Below are positions 1 to 7,302 of a DNA stretch of 64,000 bases, piece by piece. Positions within the stretch are counted from its first letter, which is position 1; each line of letters opens with the position of its first letter. The stretch lies in contig CAKUYO010000008.1 in the NCBI GenBank assembly GCA_934716995.1, forward strand, positions 1 to 64,000, read 5' to 3'. This DNA is from an uncultured Bacteroidales bacterium. GTDB lineage: Bacteria; Bacteroidota; Bacteroidia; Bacteroidales; Paludibacteraceae. The notes below the pieces were generated by a model that saw only the letters and a list, made by a program, of their open reading frames with translations, made no database searches and was not told the origin of the DNA. Both the position numbers and the translations under genes were made by a program.

Positions 1-492
1 GCCTACGATTCCGCCTGCTATTGCACCGACTGCAATACAGATGACAAAAGTCAGGTCATCGGTATGGTGTATGTACAACTCTGCCAAGAACCATATAAAC
101 CATACGGAAGCCATAGATAATCCTATCCATATCCAGTTTTTATACAACCGGCGCAGTTGGCGTACTTGTTTGGCTACAGTGAGAAGGTCGCCTTGCATAA
201 TCTCGTTTTCTTTCACACGGCGGAACGGTAGCAGTGTCGCAAGAAAGCATACAACCATCATCACGGTTGTGCCGCCGATAAACCACCATGAGCAGTCCAA
301 TCCCAAAAAGACTAAGTTGCCGAAGATGACAACAAACAGAGCGCATATTCCCTCTATCCATACCGCTCTGCTGAGCCTGCGTGTGCGTTGGCGGGTAACC
401 TCGCGAAGGAGTCGGTCGTTTACTATTTCTTCATTGTCTATTTTTTGTTTGAGCAGATCCATTTGCGCCTGCATTTCCTGTAATTCTTCCAT
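1..492 (-). CDS. Membrane protein of unknown function, cotranscribed with a sigma factor (partial, C-terminus outside window)
   Basis: The reading frame starts with ATG at 492 and stays open to the window edge, giving 164 residues without a stop. Residues 1-40 are charged and probably helical (MEELQEMQAQMDLLKQK), followed by four hydrophobic segments at about 45-64, 69-89, 120-139 and 148-164, so this is an inner-membrane protein with a cytoplasmic coiled N-terminus. It lies 23 bases after the stop of the ECF sigma factor on the same strand, which suggests one transcript. In Bacteroidales, small sigma factors are often followed by a membrane protein of this kind that may tune them; whether this one is an anti-sigma factor is inference only. 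No named domain is recognised. Confidence 0.7.
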   Translation of the reverse strand, partial: MEELQEMQAQMDLLKQKIDNEEIVNDRLLREVTRQRTRRLSRAVWIEGICALFVVIFGNLVFLGLDCSWWFIGGTTVMMVVCFLATLLPFRRVKENEIMQGDLLTVAKQVRQLRRLYKNWIWIGLSMASVWFIWFLAELYIHHTDDLTFVICIAVGAIAGGIVG

Positions 493-515
493 TGTCGTAA
501 GGATTGATTAAGGGT

Positions 516-992
516 TCAACTCTTTTTTAGTTGTTCTTTGATGCGTACCAACTTGACGGATACGTTCTTGGCACTGATGCCCACTATCTGCCCTATTTCT
601 TCATAACTGAGGTTCTCAAGCCATAGCATTACGATGGCTCTGTCCACCAGCCCCAAGCGGTGAATACGGCTGTACAGAGCCTGTACCTGCCGGGCGTCAT
701 CGTTTTGGTCGGTATAGAGGTCTATATCCATACTCAGAGGCACACGCTCGCCGCGTGACTTGCGTTTACGGTCTGCCGAGATGCAAGTGTTCATACTCAC
801 GCGGTATATCCACGTGGCTTCCAGGCTCTCTCTGCGGAAAGTATCATACCCCTCCCATAACCGGATCAGAGTGTCCTGAAACAAGTCCGCTACCTCGTCT
901 TTGTCCGACGCAAACATATAGCAGATACTGTATATCGTGCTTTTATGCCGCCGGACGAGTTGGGCAAATAGTTGTTCTTTTGTTGGTTCCAT
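516..992 (-). CDS. RNA polymerase sigma-70 factor, ECF type
   Basis: The 158-residue product is an extracytoplasmic-function sigma factor. Region 2 is visible in the first half (TIYSICYMFASDKDEVADLFQDTLIRLW contains the DxxQDT-like segment), followed by the WIYRVSMNTCIS segment typical of region 2.4, and the C-terminus carries a region 4 helix-turn-helix (NLSYEEIGQIVGISAKNVSVKL). The frame is open further upstream to a TTG at 1043, but the ATG at 992 gives the usual family N-terminus (MEPTKEQLFAQLV), so I prefer it. It probably heads a two-gene unit with the membrane protein downstream. The regulon cannot be told from this window, and no anti-sigma factor of the FecR type is adjacent. Confidence 0.88.
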   Translation of the reverse strand: MEPTKEQLFAQLVRRHKSTIYSICYMFASDKDEVADLFQDTLIRLWEGYDTFRRESLEATWIYRVSMNTCISADRKRKSRGERVPLSMDIDLYTDQNDDARQVQALYSRIHRLGLVDRAIVMLWLENLSYEEIGQIVGISAKNVSVKLVRIKEQLKKS

Positions 993-1306
993 CAGTTTGT
1001 TCGGTTGTTGGCAGGTGGGCTGCTGCCGGTTAGTTTTACACAAAGAATTTATTTTGAATTAGCCAATTCTATCTGTTAGACGCAAGAACGTCCCGAAAAA
1101 CTACAGGTAAAGTGATTTTTTGGGAGAAATACTTTCAAATCATAATAATCTATTCCTGTTAAGGCGAAACAATATCTCATAACGGTGGATTGGCGGAATG
1201 TCTGAAAACAAAACAATGTCATCGTGTGCTGCGCACACAACGACATTGAGTAACAGTGACGGATTTGCGTTTCCAATTATATGCCCGATTCCATTATTCG
1301 GAACAT
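993..1306. other. Intergenic region with one palindromic repeat
   Basis: This 314-base space lies upstream of the sigma-factor gene and downstream of the DEAD-box gene. Apart from the inverted repeat at 1214-1248 I see no open frame with family-like sequence, no RNA gene and no good TAnnTTTG promoter element. Confidence 0.5.
1214..1248. repeat. Palindromic repeat (REP-like)
   Basis: Two 16-base arms separated by a 3-base loop form an imperfect palindrome with two mismatches (left arm begins CAATGTCATC, core GTGTGC-TGC-GCACAC). A 15-base piece of the core, GTGCTGCGCACACAA, recurs on the minus strand at 5554-5568. The position just after the DEAD-box gene stop could also make it a weak terminator, but there is no T-tract. 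Confidence 0.7.
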
Positions 1307-2569
1307 TCATTTTGCAGGGCGTTGCTTGCGGAATGGTTTCTTTGCTGATGTTCCTTTTCGATAAGTGCCTTTTCCTGAGCCACCTATGCCGGAATTACGA
1401 CCTGCTCGGGCGGTGTATAATTCGCTTTTGGGTGCTTCGCCCAAGGCTTCGGGCAGCGGCAGACGCTCGATGTCCTTTTTGAGGAAACGCTCTATCTTTT
1501 GGAAATAGTGGGCATCCTCGGGACTTACCAGCGTAACCGCCTCGCCTTTGTTCTCCGCACGTGCCGTACGCCCGATACGGTGTACATAGTCCTCAGCGTC
1601 GCGGGGCACGTCGTAGTTGATAACCAACGGTATATCGTCCACATCTATGCCGCGGGAGATGATATCCGTTGCTACCAATACATCCACTTTTCCGTTGCGG
1701 AAATCGAGCATTACCTCGTCGCGCTCTTTCTGCTCCAGGTCGGAGTACATGGCGCGGGCGTCTATATGCTTCGCACGCAAAGCGCGTGTCAGGTCGCGCA
1801 CTTTCTGCTTCTTGCTCACAAAGAGAATCACTTTCTTCAGGTTGCGTCCCTCCAGCAGGCGTTGCACCATAGCGGGTTTCTGCGCCTCATAGAGTTGCAC
1901 CGCCATCTGGTGTATCGTCTCAGGCGGACGCGATACGGCTATCTTCACCTCCACGGGGTTGCGCATGATAGCGCGCGCCATCTGGCGAATCTTGTCGGGC
2001 ATAGTGGCGGAGAACATGATGGTCTGCCGCTCCTTGGGCAGGCGGTTGACAATGGTCATAATGTCATCATAGAAACCCATATCGAGCATACGGTCCGCCT
2101 CGTCGAGGATAAAGTATTTCACGCCCGAGAAGTCGATGTCGTAGATGTTCATTTGGCTCAACAGTCGTCCCGGTGTAGCAATCACAATGTCTGCCCCTTT
2201 CTGCAAACCGGTTACCTGCGTACCCCACGCACCGCCGTCGTTGCCGCCGTAGATAGCCACCGAGGAGAACGGCACATAGAAGCCGAAGCCCTCCATCTGC
2301 TGGTCGATTTGCTGCGCCAGTTCGCGCGTGGGTGCCATGATGATGGCGTTCAGTTTGTCGGGGTCGTGGTCGTCGTAGGCGAGGTTGGTCAGGAGGGGCA
2401 GTATGTATGCCGCCGTCTTGCCGGTGCCCGTCTGGGCGCACGAGATAACGTCTTTTCCTTCCAATATCACGGGTATGGTCTTCTCCTGCACGGGGGTGCA
2501 TGTGTCAAAGTGCATGTCCCACAGCGCGTCTAATACATCGTCTGATAATGCTAATTCGTCAAAATACAT
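1307..2569 (-). CDS. DEAD-box ATP-dependent RNA helicase (RhlE-like)
   Basis: The 420-residue protein has the full DEAD-box motif set: a Q motif near 25-30 (CTPVQEKTIPVIL), Walker A AQTGTGKT at 45-52, PTRELA at 80-85, TPGR at 132-135, DEAD at 156-159, SAT at 187-189, and HRIGRTARA in the second RecA domain. The tail is basic and glycine/lysine rich (GSGKGTYRKG), as in RhlE-type helicases that act on rRNA during ribosome assembly or in mRNA turnover. Length is normal for the family. It has its own promoter at 2617-2647 and appears to be transcribed alone. Assignment to RhlE rather than another DEAD-box subgroup rests on the short basic C-terminus and is not certain. Confidence 0.93.
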   Translation of the reverse strand: MYFDELALSDDVLDALWDMHFDTCTPVQEKTIPVILEGKDVISCAQTGTGKTAAYILPLLTNLAYDDHDPDKLNAIIMAPTRELAQQIDQQMEGFGFYVPFSSVAIYGGNDGGAWGTQVTGLQKGADIVIATPGRLLSQMNIYDIDFSGVKYFILDEADRMLDMGFYDDIMTIVNRLPKERQTIMFSATMPDKIRQMARAIMRNPVEVKIAVSRPPETIHQMAVQLYEAQKPAMVQRLLEGRNLKKVILFVSKKQKVRDLTRALRAKHIDARAMYSDLEQKERDEVMLDFRNGKVDVLVATDIISRGIDVDDIPLVINYDVPRDAEDYVHRIGRTARAENKGEAVTLVSPEDAHYFQKIERFLKKDIERLPLPEALGEAPKSELYTARAGRNSGIGGSGKGTYRKGTSAKKPFRKQRPAK

Positions 2570-2616
2570 AACAATTTCTATTCTCTAATCTCTTGCCTCT
2601 AATCTCTTTCAGCGTA

Positions 2617-2647
2617 CAAAGATACGCAAAAAATCCCGTTCCTGCAA
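2617..2647 (-). promoter_or_regulatory. Promoter of the DEAD-box helicase gene
   Basis: On the minus strand TATCTTTG (2617-2624) fits the Bacteroidetes -7 consensus TAnnTTTG, with TTG of the -33 element 20 bases upstream (2645-2647). The ATG follows about 45 bases downstream. Confidence 0.75.
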
Positions 2648-2855
2648 GCAAAATCCTATTTATACATTATATGGTGGCGCTTGCCAAGCGACAGACAAAA
2701 AACATTCCTTTTGTTAAGATTCCATAGTGCATTCTACGCTATGTGTTGTACATAGAAAACACAGGTGGATATAAGGAGGATATAAGGTGGATAGCAGGTG
2801 CATTCCATCTCGTCCAAAGTTCCTTTTGTTAATAATTTGTATTGTACATTTTGCA

Positions 2856-4382
2856 TTATTTTTTCTCCCACCCGTCGAAGACCTCGGGACCATATATGTT
2901 GTCCTCTTTGGGGGCGTGGAGCGGTGCCCATATCTGCGCGAAGAACGGGTTGTGCTTTGCCACTTTGTCCCAGTGCCACGGGCGGGGATTCGGCTCGTCC
3001 CGATACGGCCACGGCATACAGTCGGGGCACCAGTGTCCGCCGAGAAGTACCACACGCGGCGAGGCGGTGAAGCGGTGTCCTTCGGCACACTGCCACTCCA
3101 ACGGTGTGTCCCAGTTGCCTTGCGTCATCTCCGTGGACAGGCACTTGCCCCCGCGGAAAGCGGCAGCCTTCTGCATATCCTCGATGGTAAACAGCGACAT
3201 CGGTTTCTGCTCGTCGTAACCGTGGTCGAGAGTAACTGCCTGCTCGCTGTTGTGGCTCAGGTCAATATGTTTCCAGTCGGGTATAGCCTTATAAGCGTCC
3301 ATGCTGCCGTAGTAGGCATGGATACGCGGCTCGATGTTATTGCGTATCCACCATTGTGTGCCGTGCTCTTTGGAGTTCGCCATTACCCGCATTGCCAACT
3401 TCACGCAGTGCGGGAACAACTTGGCAATCTTGGTCTTGGACGCAAATTTGATAGCACCGGGCAGGCTGTCCGCCTGTGCCATTTGGCGGAAATACTCGCG
3501 GATAGGCACATTGGCGCGGAAGTGCAGGTAGTTCTCCAAGCGGTCGCCGTCGGCATACCACATACCGTGGAAATTGCGGGTGGTGAACCATTGGGTCTCG
3601 AATATCTGCTCGGGGCGCGGACAGCCGACAGCGTCCAGCAGCAGACGCTCGAACTCGTAGTTGTTGATGCGGTACTCTTTGCCCGAACCGATATTGTAGT
3701 AGTTGTTCCAGAACTCGTCCGGCACCTCCTCTCGGCACACACGTTCCAACAGCCGCCCGCTGTCCTCCACGGTCGCCCACTCTAATACGCCGCGGATAGG
3801 TACGTGGAACATGATCGGGTCGAAATTCTTGAGAATGGCGGGGTAGAGAATACCCGACTGGCGCAGGCTCACCCAACGGCGGATGGGCGAGTTGGTGATG
3901 ATCCACTCTGCCGCCGCCTTGGTCAGCCCGTAGTGGTCGTACGCCGACACGCATATCGGGTCGCCTGTACGCCCCCAATGGAGCGGTTCGCGGCGGTCAC
4001 CCATCTGTGCCACGCTGCCTATATACACTACGCGCGGCTGCCTGTCGCCCTGTGCCAGCACGGCATCACGGATATAGGTCGCCGCAGCGATATTGGTCTT
4101 GCGGGTGGCGGTCGGACGGTAGTCGGCTTGCGGCGATACCATACCGCCCACGTGCAGCACGATGTCGCTGCCGGTCACGCCTTTCAATACGTCCTCATAG
4201 CGTGTCAGGTCGCCCCACACTATCTCCACGCGGTCGGCAAGCGGTGCCAGAAGGGCTTTGTTTTTTGCACTCGGACGCGCCAGTATGCGCAGTGTATATC
4301 GCTCGGGGTAACGCAGTATCTCCTGCATACCCGCATATCCCATAGTGCCCGTGGCACCGGTTAAGAAGACTGTCTGTTTCAT
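2856..4382 (-). CDS. NAD-dependent epimerase/dehydratase (SDR family) with a C-terminal zinc-finger-like domain
   Basis: The N-terminal half is an extended SDR fold: Rossmann motif TGATGTMG at residues 8-15, a conserved GSVAQMGDR strand end, and the catalytic Y-x-x-x-K in YGLTK. Family members act on nucleotide sugars, sterols or flavonols; the substrate is not evident. After about residue 390 a second part begins with the pattern WxCxxGHxFxxxP ... GGHWCPDC, which looks like a probable zinc-ribbon of the kind that binds nucleic acid or a metal. The total of 508 residues is well above the 300-340 usual for SDR epimerases. ATG at 4382 is chosen because the upstream TTG in frame (4406) lies inside the -7 promoter element. 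Monocistronic. Confidence 0.85.
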   Translation of the reverse strand: MKQTVFLTGATGTMGYAGMQEILRYPERYTLRILARPSAKNKALLAPLADRVEIVWGDLTRYEDVLKGVTGSDIVLHVGGMVSPQADYRPTATRKTNIAAATYIRDAVLAQGDRQPRVVYIGSVAQMGDRREPLHWGRTGDPICVSAYDHYGLTKAAAEWIITNSPIRRWVSLRQSGILYPAILKNFDPIMFHVPIRGVLEWATVEDSGRLLERVCREEVPDEFWNNYYNIGSGKEYRINNYEFERLLLDAVGCPRPEQIFETQWFTTRNFHGMWYADGDRLENYLHFRANVPIREYFRQMAQADSLPGAIKFASKTKIAKLFPHCVKLAMRVMANSKEHGTQWWIRNNIEPRIHAYYGSMDAYKAIPDWKHIDLSHNSEQAVTLDHGYDEQKPMSLFTIEDMQKAAAFRGGKCLSTEMTQGNWDTPLEWQCAEGHRFTASPRVVLLGGHWCPDCMPWPYRDEPNPRPWHWDKVAKHNPFFAQIWAPLHAPKEDNIYGPEVFDGWEKK

Positions 4383-4403
4383 CGGAAATGTTCTTTTCGC
4401 CTG

Positions 4404-4435
4404 CAAAGATACTGCTTTTTAAGCAAATACGCAAA
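4404..4435 (-). promoter_or_regulatory. Promoter of the SDR/epimerase gene
   Basis: TATCTTTG at 4404-4411 (minus strand) with TTTG 20 bases upstream at 4432-4435. It excludes the longer reading-frame start at 4406 and fixes the start codon at 4382. Confidence 0.78.
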
Positions 4436-4497
4436 TCCTTTATACAACGAGGGTTGCCCACCAGGACAGCCCCCCATTACGCATAGTGCATTGAAAC

Positions 4498-5568
4498 CTA
4501 TTTCCCGCTTTTCCGCCTGTTGCACTCTTGGCAGAGCATCTGGCAGTTGTCAAGTGTGGTGCGTCCGCCTTTCACCCATGGCAGGATATGGTCGGCTTCC
4601 ATAAACTCGTATGCGAATGACTTTCCGCACAGGCGGCAAATCCCTTTTTGCTGCTCATAGACTTTGCGCCGTGTCTTCTCGTCGAATGTCCGCAGGTCAA
4701 GGTGCTGCTCCTTGTGGTCAAGCACATACAGATATATCCCCCGTTGGTTCTTTATCTCGCTGTCTTGCATCAGTTCGCTTATCTCTTTCTCCGTCGCCGC
4801 CGTGTCGAGCACCTGCGTGTGATATGTATCGTACAGCGCACCCCAGTCCATGCCTTTCATCACCTTCCGATAGACAGGAAACGTAGCCTGCACCCATTCT
4901 ATCACGCTGTTGAAATACATCCACAGCGCATTGGCATTCGGGTCTTGCTGATGCCGCGCCATATACCCGTCAATGTCGCCTTTTGCTATCCATTTCAACG
5001 CCGTCTCAAGGTAGTCCTGCCTGTCCGCCGAACCGTTCAGATAGTCTGCCGCCAACTGCTGTGCAGGACATTTCTGCTTGGAGAAATGCCGTTTGGCGTC
5101 CGACAGCCACGCCCCGCAATGCACCGCATTGCGCAACTCCTGGTCGTTCAGTTTCTCGCCCGCGATGTTGATGGTGCGGAACCAGTCCAGTTTCTCGCTG
5201 TCCGTCCCTTTGCATACATAGACCAGCAGTTTGTAGTCCAGTATCCGCTCTTTGATGTCGGCGGTGATATTGTCAAAGATGTTCACGCCACAATCTTGGA
5301 ACATATACGAAAAATCGTTGTTCACAAACTGGCAAATCGACATTGTCCGTTGTTGTCCGTCAATTACCTCGTAGGTGTCATTGCCGTTATCCGCCCAGTA
5401 CATCACGTTGAGCGGAAACCCGCGCAATACGGTGGTAATCACCGCATCACGCTGTTTGTCTTTGTAGATAAAATTGCGCTGATTGCCTGTTAATTTGTCG
5501 TTAATAACTTTAGCCCTCTCGATACACTCGGGCAATGGTATTGCACAATACCATTGTGTGCGCAGCAC
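4498..5568 (-). CDS. DUF262 and HNH endonuclease domain protein (GmrSD-like), probably N-terminally altered
   Basis: The N-terminal part carries the DUF262 (GmrS-like/ParB-related) signature KDKQRDAVITTVLRG ... EVIDGQQRTMSIC within residues 35-80. The C-terminus is a zinc-type HNH nuclease: CRLC, then EADHILPW-KGG, then NCQMLCQECNRRKSG. Proteins of this type act as nucleotide-dependent DNA nucleases, some against modified DNA. The DUF262 domain usually starts 30-40 residues further upstream with a YQR motif; here the frame opens only with GTG at 5568, directly after an in-frame TGA, and this GTG lies inside a palindromic repeat. The gene may be damaged or use a TTG further in. The methyltransferase gene upstream, 160 bases away, is its likely partner. 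Confidence 0.8.
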   Translation of the reverse strand: MLRTQWYCAIPLPECIERAKVINDKLTGNQRNFIYKDKQRDAVITTVLRGFPLNVMYWADNGNDTYEVIDGQQRTMSICQFVNNDFSYMFQDCGVNIFDNITADIKERILDYKLLVYVCKGTDSEKLDWFRTINIAGEKLNDQELRNAVHCGAWLSDAKRHFSKQKCPAQQLAADYLNGSADRQDYLETALKWIAKGDIDGYMARHQQDPNANALWMYFNSVIEWVQATFPVYRKVMKGMDWGALYDTYHTQVLDTAATEKEISELMQDSEIKNQRGIYLYVLDHKEQHLDLRTFDEKTRRKVYEQQKGICRLCGKSFAYEFMEADHILPWVKGGRTTLDNCQMLCQECNRRKSGK

Positions 5569-5583
5569 GCAATATCATTGCCC
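5530..5583. repeat. Palindromic repeat overlapping the 5' end of the DUF262-HNH gene
   Basis: Outer arms of 15 bases (5530-5544 and 5569-5583, one mismatch) enclose a second perfect hairpin with 11-base arms (CAATGGTATTG, loop CA). The interior includes TTGTGTGCGCAGCAC at 5554-5568, the reverse complement of the core of the repeat at 1214-1248. The two hairpins are mutually exclusive. Confidence 0.75.
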
Positions 5584-5652
5584 GCTCTCGAAAAAGTGCT
5601 TTTTGTTAAGATTCCTCTCCCTTTCATCTCTGTGAAAAAGTCGTTTCAATCA

Positions 5653-5672
5653 GCATAGGATGCGCATAGGAT
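5653..5672 (+). repeat. Dispersed short repeat GCATAGGATGCGCATAGGAT (copy 1)
   Basis: The 20-mer occurs identically at 33526-33545, and an 18-base part of it occurs at 52673-52690. Each copy is intergenic. It is a tandem of an approximately 10-base unit GCATAGGATG. Confidence 0.75.
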
Positions 5673-5729
5673 AGGCTACCCTTGCGCAACCGATAAAAAG
5701 TATCAAATTTTAAGATTGGCATACCACAC

Positions 5730-6776
5730 TTACTGCTTGCGCTTGATAAGAATACGTGTGTACAACTCTTTGCCTTTCAACTTCGGGGCAAATAAGTCAT
5801 ATTGGCTATCCACTCCGTGATTGGCAACACCCACCAACTCGAATTGTTCAGGATTATGCTTGTCTAAAAATGTAATTGGCACACCCATAAGTCCCGTATA
5901 ATCGCAAGGAATATCTGTAACTTTATCAATGTTTATGGCATCGTAGTTGTCATAGCGGGGATATTCTGCAGGAGAGTAGTGCTTGTATAGTATTAGTTCC
6001 TCATGCCGTTTGTGAATATCTATATTGGTGTACCACGCAATCGCAGGTGTTTTGACAAAGTTCTTATCGGGGTCATATCCCTTGGAACGGACATACTTTC
6101 GGTTTGCCTCCAACAAATTCGGATATGTGGTTTTGAACACCATAGAGAGATTGAAACCATAGCCAATCCATATCTTGTTTTCAATGATATAAGGAAATAT
6201 CTCTTTGTATTTGATGGCGTTCATATTGCCAAGGATGATAAACTTTTTGTTGTATCGGATAAGTTGCGCCACATACTCCCTAAATAGTGAAAACGGCGGG
6301 TTTGTTACCACGATATCTGCCTGTTTGAGCAGTTCTATACATTCCTTACTGCGGAAATCTCCGTTGCCTTTCAATATGGAGATTACGTTTTTGTCATTCT
6401 GTATGAGATATTGAATATCAGCGAGGTTAATTGCTCCGTCCCCGTTCATATCGCGCACCTCTGTAATCTCTACTTTGTAAGCGATTTTCTTGGGTTGGTT
6501 GGGCGTATCGCCGAGGTCAAGCAATAGTTCATTGCCGGATATAGGACTACCGTCATAGCATGTAGCAATGAGTTTCCGCAGCCCTAACTGATTAAAGTTC
6601 AGTGCAAAGTATTTGAAGAAATTGCTTTCGTATGGGTCATCGCAGTTGCAGAATACCACTTTCCCCTTGAATTGTGTCTTGTAATGCCGCAGTTCATTTT
6701 CGATGTCGCTTATTTGCGTGTAGAACTCGTCATTCTTTCCTTTCTTGGCTTGATTAAGATTCGATTGGTTTGCCAT
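5730..6776 (-). CDS. Adenine-specific DNA methyltransferase, EcoRI family
   Basis: The 348-residue protein matches the EcoRI-type N6-adenine methyltransferases: conserved opening KKGKNDEFYTQ (11-21), the VFCNCDDPYESNFFKYFALNF block around 41-61 and the catalytic NPPF at 159-162 (IVVTNPPFSLF). It would transfer a methyl group from S-adenosylmethionine to adenine in a specific target. ATG at 6776 is preferred over an upstream GTG-like start at 6902 because family members begin close to MANQSNLNQAKKGKND. It sits upstream of the DUF262-HNH nuclease on the same strand, a pair that could work as a restriction-modification unit. Between residues 108 and 122 it carries a dockerin-like DMNGDGAINLADI stretch, resembling a calcium-binding loop, whose meaning is unclear. 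Confidence 0.92.
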   Translation of the reverse strand: MANQSNLNQAKKGKNDEFYTQISDIENELRHYKTQFKGKVVFCNCDDPYESNFFKYFALNFNQLGLRKLIATCYDGSPISGNELLLDLGDTPNQPKKIAYKVEITEVRDMNGDGAINLADIQYLIQNDKNVISILKGNGDFRSKECIELLKQADIVVTNPPFSLFREYVAQLIRYNKKFIILGNMNAIKYKEIFPYIIENKIWIGYGFNLSMVFKTTYPNLLEANRKYVRSKGYDPDKNFVKTPAIAWYTNIDIHKRHEELILYKHYSPAEYPRYDNYDAINIDKVTDIPCDYTGLMGVPITFLDKHNPEQFELVGVANHGVDSQYDLFAPKLKGKELYTRILIKRKQ

Positions 6777-7176
6777 ATTCTGATTGATAGATTTGTGCAA
6801 TGCTATCAATCCACGCAAACGCAAAAAAAGACGTGAGTCTCTTATGCGTTTACCAAGGCAGCGTAGGAAATAGAAGCCTTCTCTCCAATAAGAAACCCAC
6901 ATCCAAAAGACGTGGCATTAACTTATTTCTGAGAGAGTTCATACTATACTACGATGAGCCTCTTATTATTTCTTGTTTTATTCCTAATAAAAAGTTTCCT
7001 ACGCTTTTCGGTAAACGCGAAATAATAGCCAATGCTGTTAAAAATATGTCATTATATCGAGGATGCTACTGCACCCGAGAAATAATCATATTGTAAATAT
7101 GTCATTGTGCCGCCTGCCGGCACGTGGTTTACATAAGCAATTTGTTTGTTAGTTTGTTATTATTTGTCTGTCGGGT

Positions 7177-7193
7177 TGTATCATATTGATACA
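7177..7193. promoter_or_regulatory. Operator-like palindrome
   Basis: TGTATCA and TGATACA are perfect 7-base arms around TAT. It lies 10-26 bases downstream of the expected transcription start of the minus-strand promoter at 7210-7240, a typical place for a repressor site. No regulator gene is seen nearby. Confidence 0.45.
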
Positions 7194-7209
7194 TCACCAT
7201 TTACGCCTG

Positions 7210-7240
7210 CAAAGATACACGTTTTTAGGCAAATATGCAA
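7210..7240 (-). promoter_or_regulatory. Promoter upstream of the EcoRI-type methyltransferase gene
   Basis: TATCTTTG at 7210-7217 (minus strand), TTG at 7238-7240, spacing 20. The next minus-strand gene is the methyltransferase at 6776, so a leader of about 430 bases is implied. Confidence 0.7.
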
Positions 7241-7302
7241 GAGTTGTTGATGATTCAGTTGCATATTATATCATATTATTAATATAGCAGAGCCACCGGC
7301 AT

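Larger units (their letters stand above)
6777..7302. other. Intergenic leader with promoter, operator-like palindrome and hairpin
   Basis: This 526-base space contains a minus-strand promoter at 7210-7240, a 17-base perfect palindrome at 7177-7193, the direct repeat ATATGTCATT near 7044 and 7098, and a hairpin at 7108-7124 (GTGCCG, 5-base loop, CGGCAC). Open frames here are short and resemble no family. The transcript start near 7203 leaves about 430 untranslated bases before the methyltransferase ATG. Confidence 0.55.

Noticed and set aside
41..511. 156-codon open frame on the plus strand at the window start
   Set aside because: The minus strand carries a membrane-protein frame with four clear membrane segments over the same bases; the plus-strand product has no recognisable features.
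6800..7096. 98-codon plus-strand frame between the methyltransferase and rhuM genes
   Set aside because: Composition is unlike its neighbours, no family similarity, and it overlaps the leader of the methyltransferase.
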